5,848 nucleotides of DNA. Source: an uncultured Clostridia bacterium. GTDB taxonomy: Bacteria > Bacillota > Clostridia > Christensenellales > UBA1242. The translations under genes and the position numbers were made by a program. Positions 5,452 to 5,848 of this stretch are shown here, in pieces. The notes under the pieces are model-generated. The model did no database searches, was not told the DNA's origin, and was given only the letters and a program-made list of their open reading frames with translations. The stretch is taken from the NCBI GenBank assembly GCA_946615295.1, contig CAMOHL010000058.1:1-5848 (forward strand), read 5' to 3'. Within the stretch, counting starts at the first letter, position 1; the number at the start of each line of letters is the position of its first letter.

Positions 5452-5458
5452 AGCATTT
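5433..5458 (-). terminator. Rho-independent terminator of efp
   Basis: On the minus strand AAATGCTC and GGGCATTT (one T-G pair) form an 8-bp stem around AATAT, followed by a T-rich run (eight T in total at 5433-5440, three of them in the stem). It starts 4 bases after the efp stop codon. It should separate constitutive efp transcription from the sporulation operon. The 3' arm can alternatively pair with ATGCC just downstream (5428-5432). Confidence 0.8.
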
Positions 5459-5462
5459 CATT

Positions 5463-5848
5463 TTAAACTCTTTCAAGATATGTTCCTGTTCTTGTGTCAA
5501 CTCTAACAGTGTCATCTTGACTAACAAACAAAGGAACTTTTATTTCCAATCCTGTTTCAAGTTTTGCTGATTTCATTGCTGATTTTGATGTATCACCTTG
5601 AACAGCTGGTTCAGTTTCAACAATTTTCAAATTAACAAAAAGTGGTGGTTCAACTGCAATAACCTTTCCATTTACTCTTTGGATTGTTGCTGTTGTGTTT
5701 TCAAGCACATATTTCATTGCATCACCAACTTCTTCTTTTGAAATTGGAAGTTGATCATAAGTTTCCATATCCATAAAATAGTACAAATCGTTGTCATTAT
5801 ATAGATATGTCATTTCCTTTCTTTCAATTTGACAAATTTCAACATTTT
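5463..5848 (-). CDS. efp: Elongation factor P, 3' part (gene runs off the right edge)
   Basis: EF-P binds ribosomes stalled at consecutive prolines and promotes peptide bond formation. The visible part covers the end of domain I through the OB-fold domains II and III. The motif MTYLYNDND begins domain II. PPLFVNLKIVETEPAVQGDT precedes the near-signature region KSAKLETGLEIKVPLFV, and the end VDTRTGTYLERV is the typical EF-P C-terminus. The Met at 5811-5813 is not the start, although AAGGA lies just before it: the frame stays open to the edge and encodes NVEICQIERKE, which fits the family sequence before the YLYND motif. The missing N-terminal part, about 60 residues, includes the tip that carries the modified residue in many species. 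efp directly upstream of spoIIIA matches the B. subtilis order, except that yqhV is not present. Confidence 0.95.
   Translation of the reverse strand, partial: NVEICQIERKEMTYLYNDNDLYYFMDMETYDQLPISKEEVGDAMKYVLENTTATIQRVNGKVIAVEPPLFVNLKIVETEPAVQGDTSKSAMKSAKLETGLEIKVPLFVSQDDTVRVDTRTGTYLERV

Noticed and set aside
5463..5813. efp as a complete short gene starting at ATG 5811-5813
   Set aside because: The frame remains open to the edge with residues that fit EF-P, and the Met lies at the start of domain II. The AAGGA before it is coding sequence for Arg-Lys-Glu.

Overview
The window is an ordinary but essentially complete sporulation locus from a low-GC, endospore-forming Firmicute. By eye it is about 30% G+C and every convincing gene lies on the minus strand. 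The eight genes spoIIIAA to spoIIIAH run without interruption from right to left. This operon is restricted to spore formers, so the organism makes or recently made endospores. The flanking gene order differs from Bacillus subtilis: yqhV is missing between efp and spoIIIAA, and accBC is missing between spoIIIAH and the Asp23 gene. That points to a clostridial-type lineage, possibly an uncultured one, but I cannot name a species.

Layout in the direction of transcription (high to low coordinates): the 3' part of efp (elongation factor P) enters at the right edge and ends at a hairpin-plus-U-tract terminator. The spoIIIA operon follows. spoIIIAA (ATPase) and spoIIIAB (GspF-like) overlap by 4 bases. 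A 66-base spacer then holds two tandem copies of a hairpin-forming repeat, the least expected structure here. After it come spoIIIAC, spoIIIAD and spoIIIAE (membrane proteins), a 78-base spacer, spoIIIAF and spoIIIAG (8-base overlap), and spoIIIAH. A strong terminator lies 5 bases after spoIIIAH. An Asp23/Gls24-family gene follows with its own housekeeping-type promoter, and the first three codons of another gene, perhaps nusB, touch the left edge.

In known systems SpoIIIAA to AH are made in the mother cell under SigE. They assemble in the outer forespore membrane into a secretion-like 'feeding tube' that joins forespore SpoIIQ. AA is the ATPase, AB to AE form the membrane platform, and AF, AG and AH carry FliF/YscJ-like ring-building domains. 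All eight products look intact. No undescribed multi-gene system is visible. Points for a second look are small-scale: the tandem hairpins between AB and AC, an ATG-TGA start-stop unit with a strong Shine-Dalgarno just before spoIIIAG, a palindrome inside the asp23 promoter, a possible SigE promoter interlaced with the efp terminator, and the shortness of all three ring proteins relative to B. subtilis.
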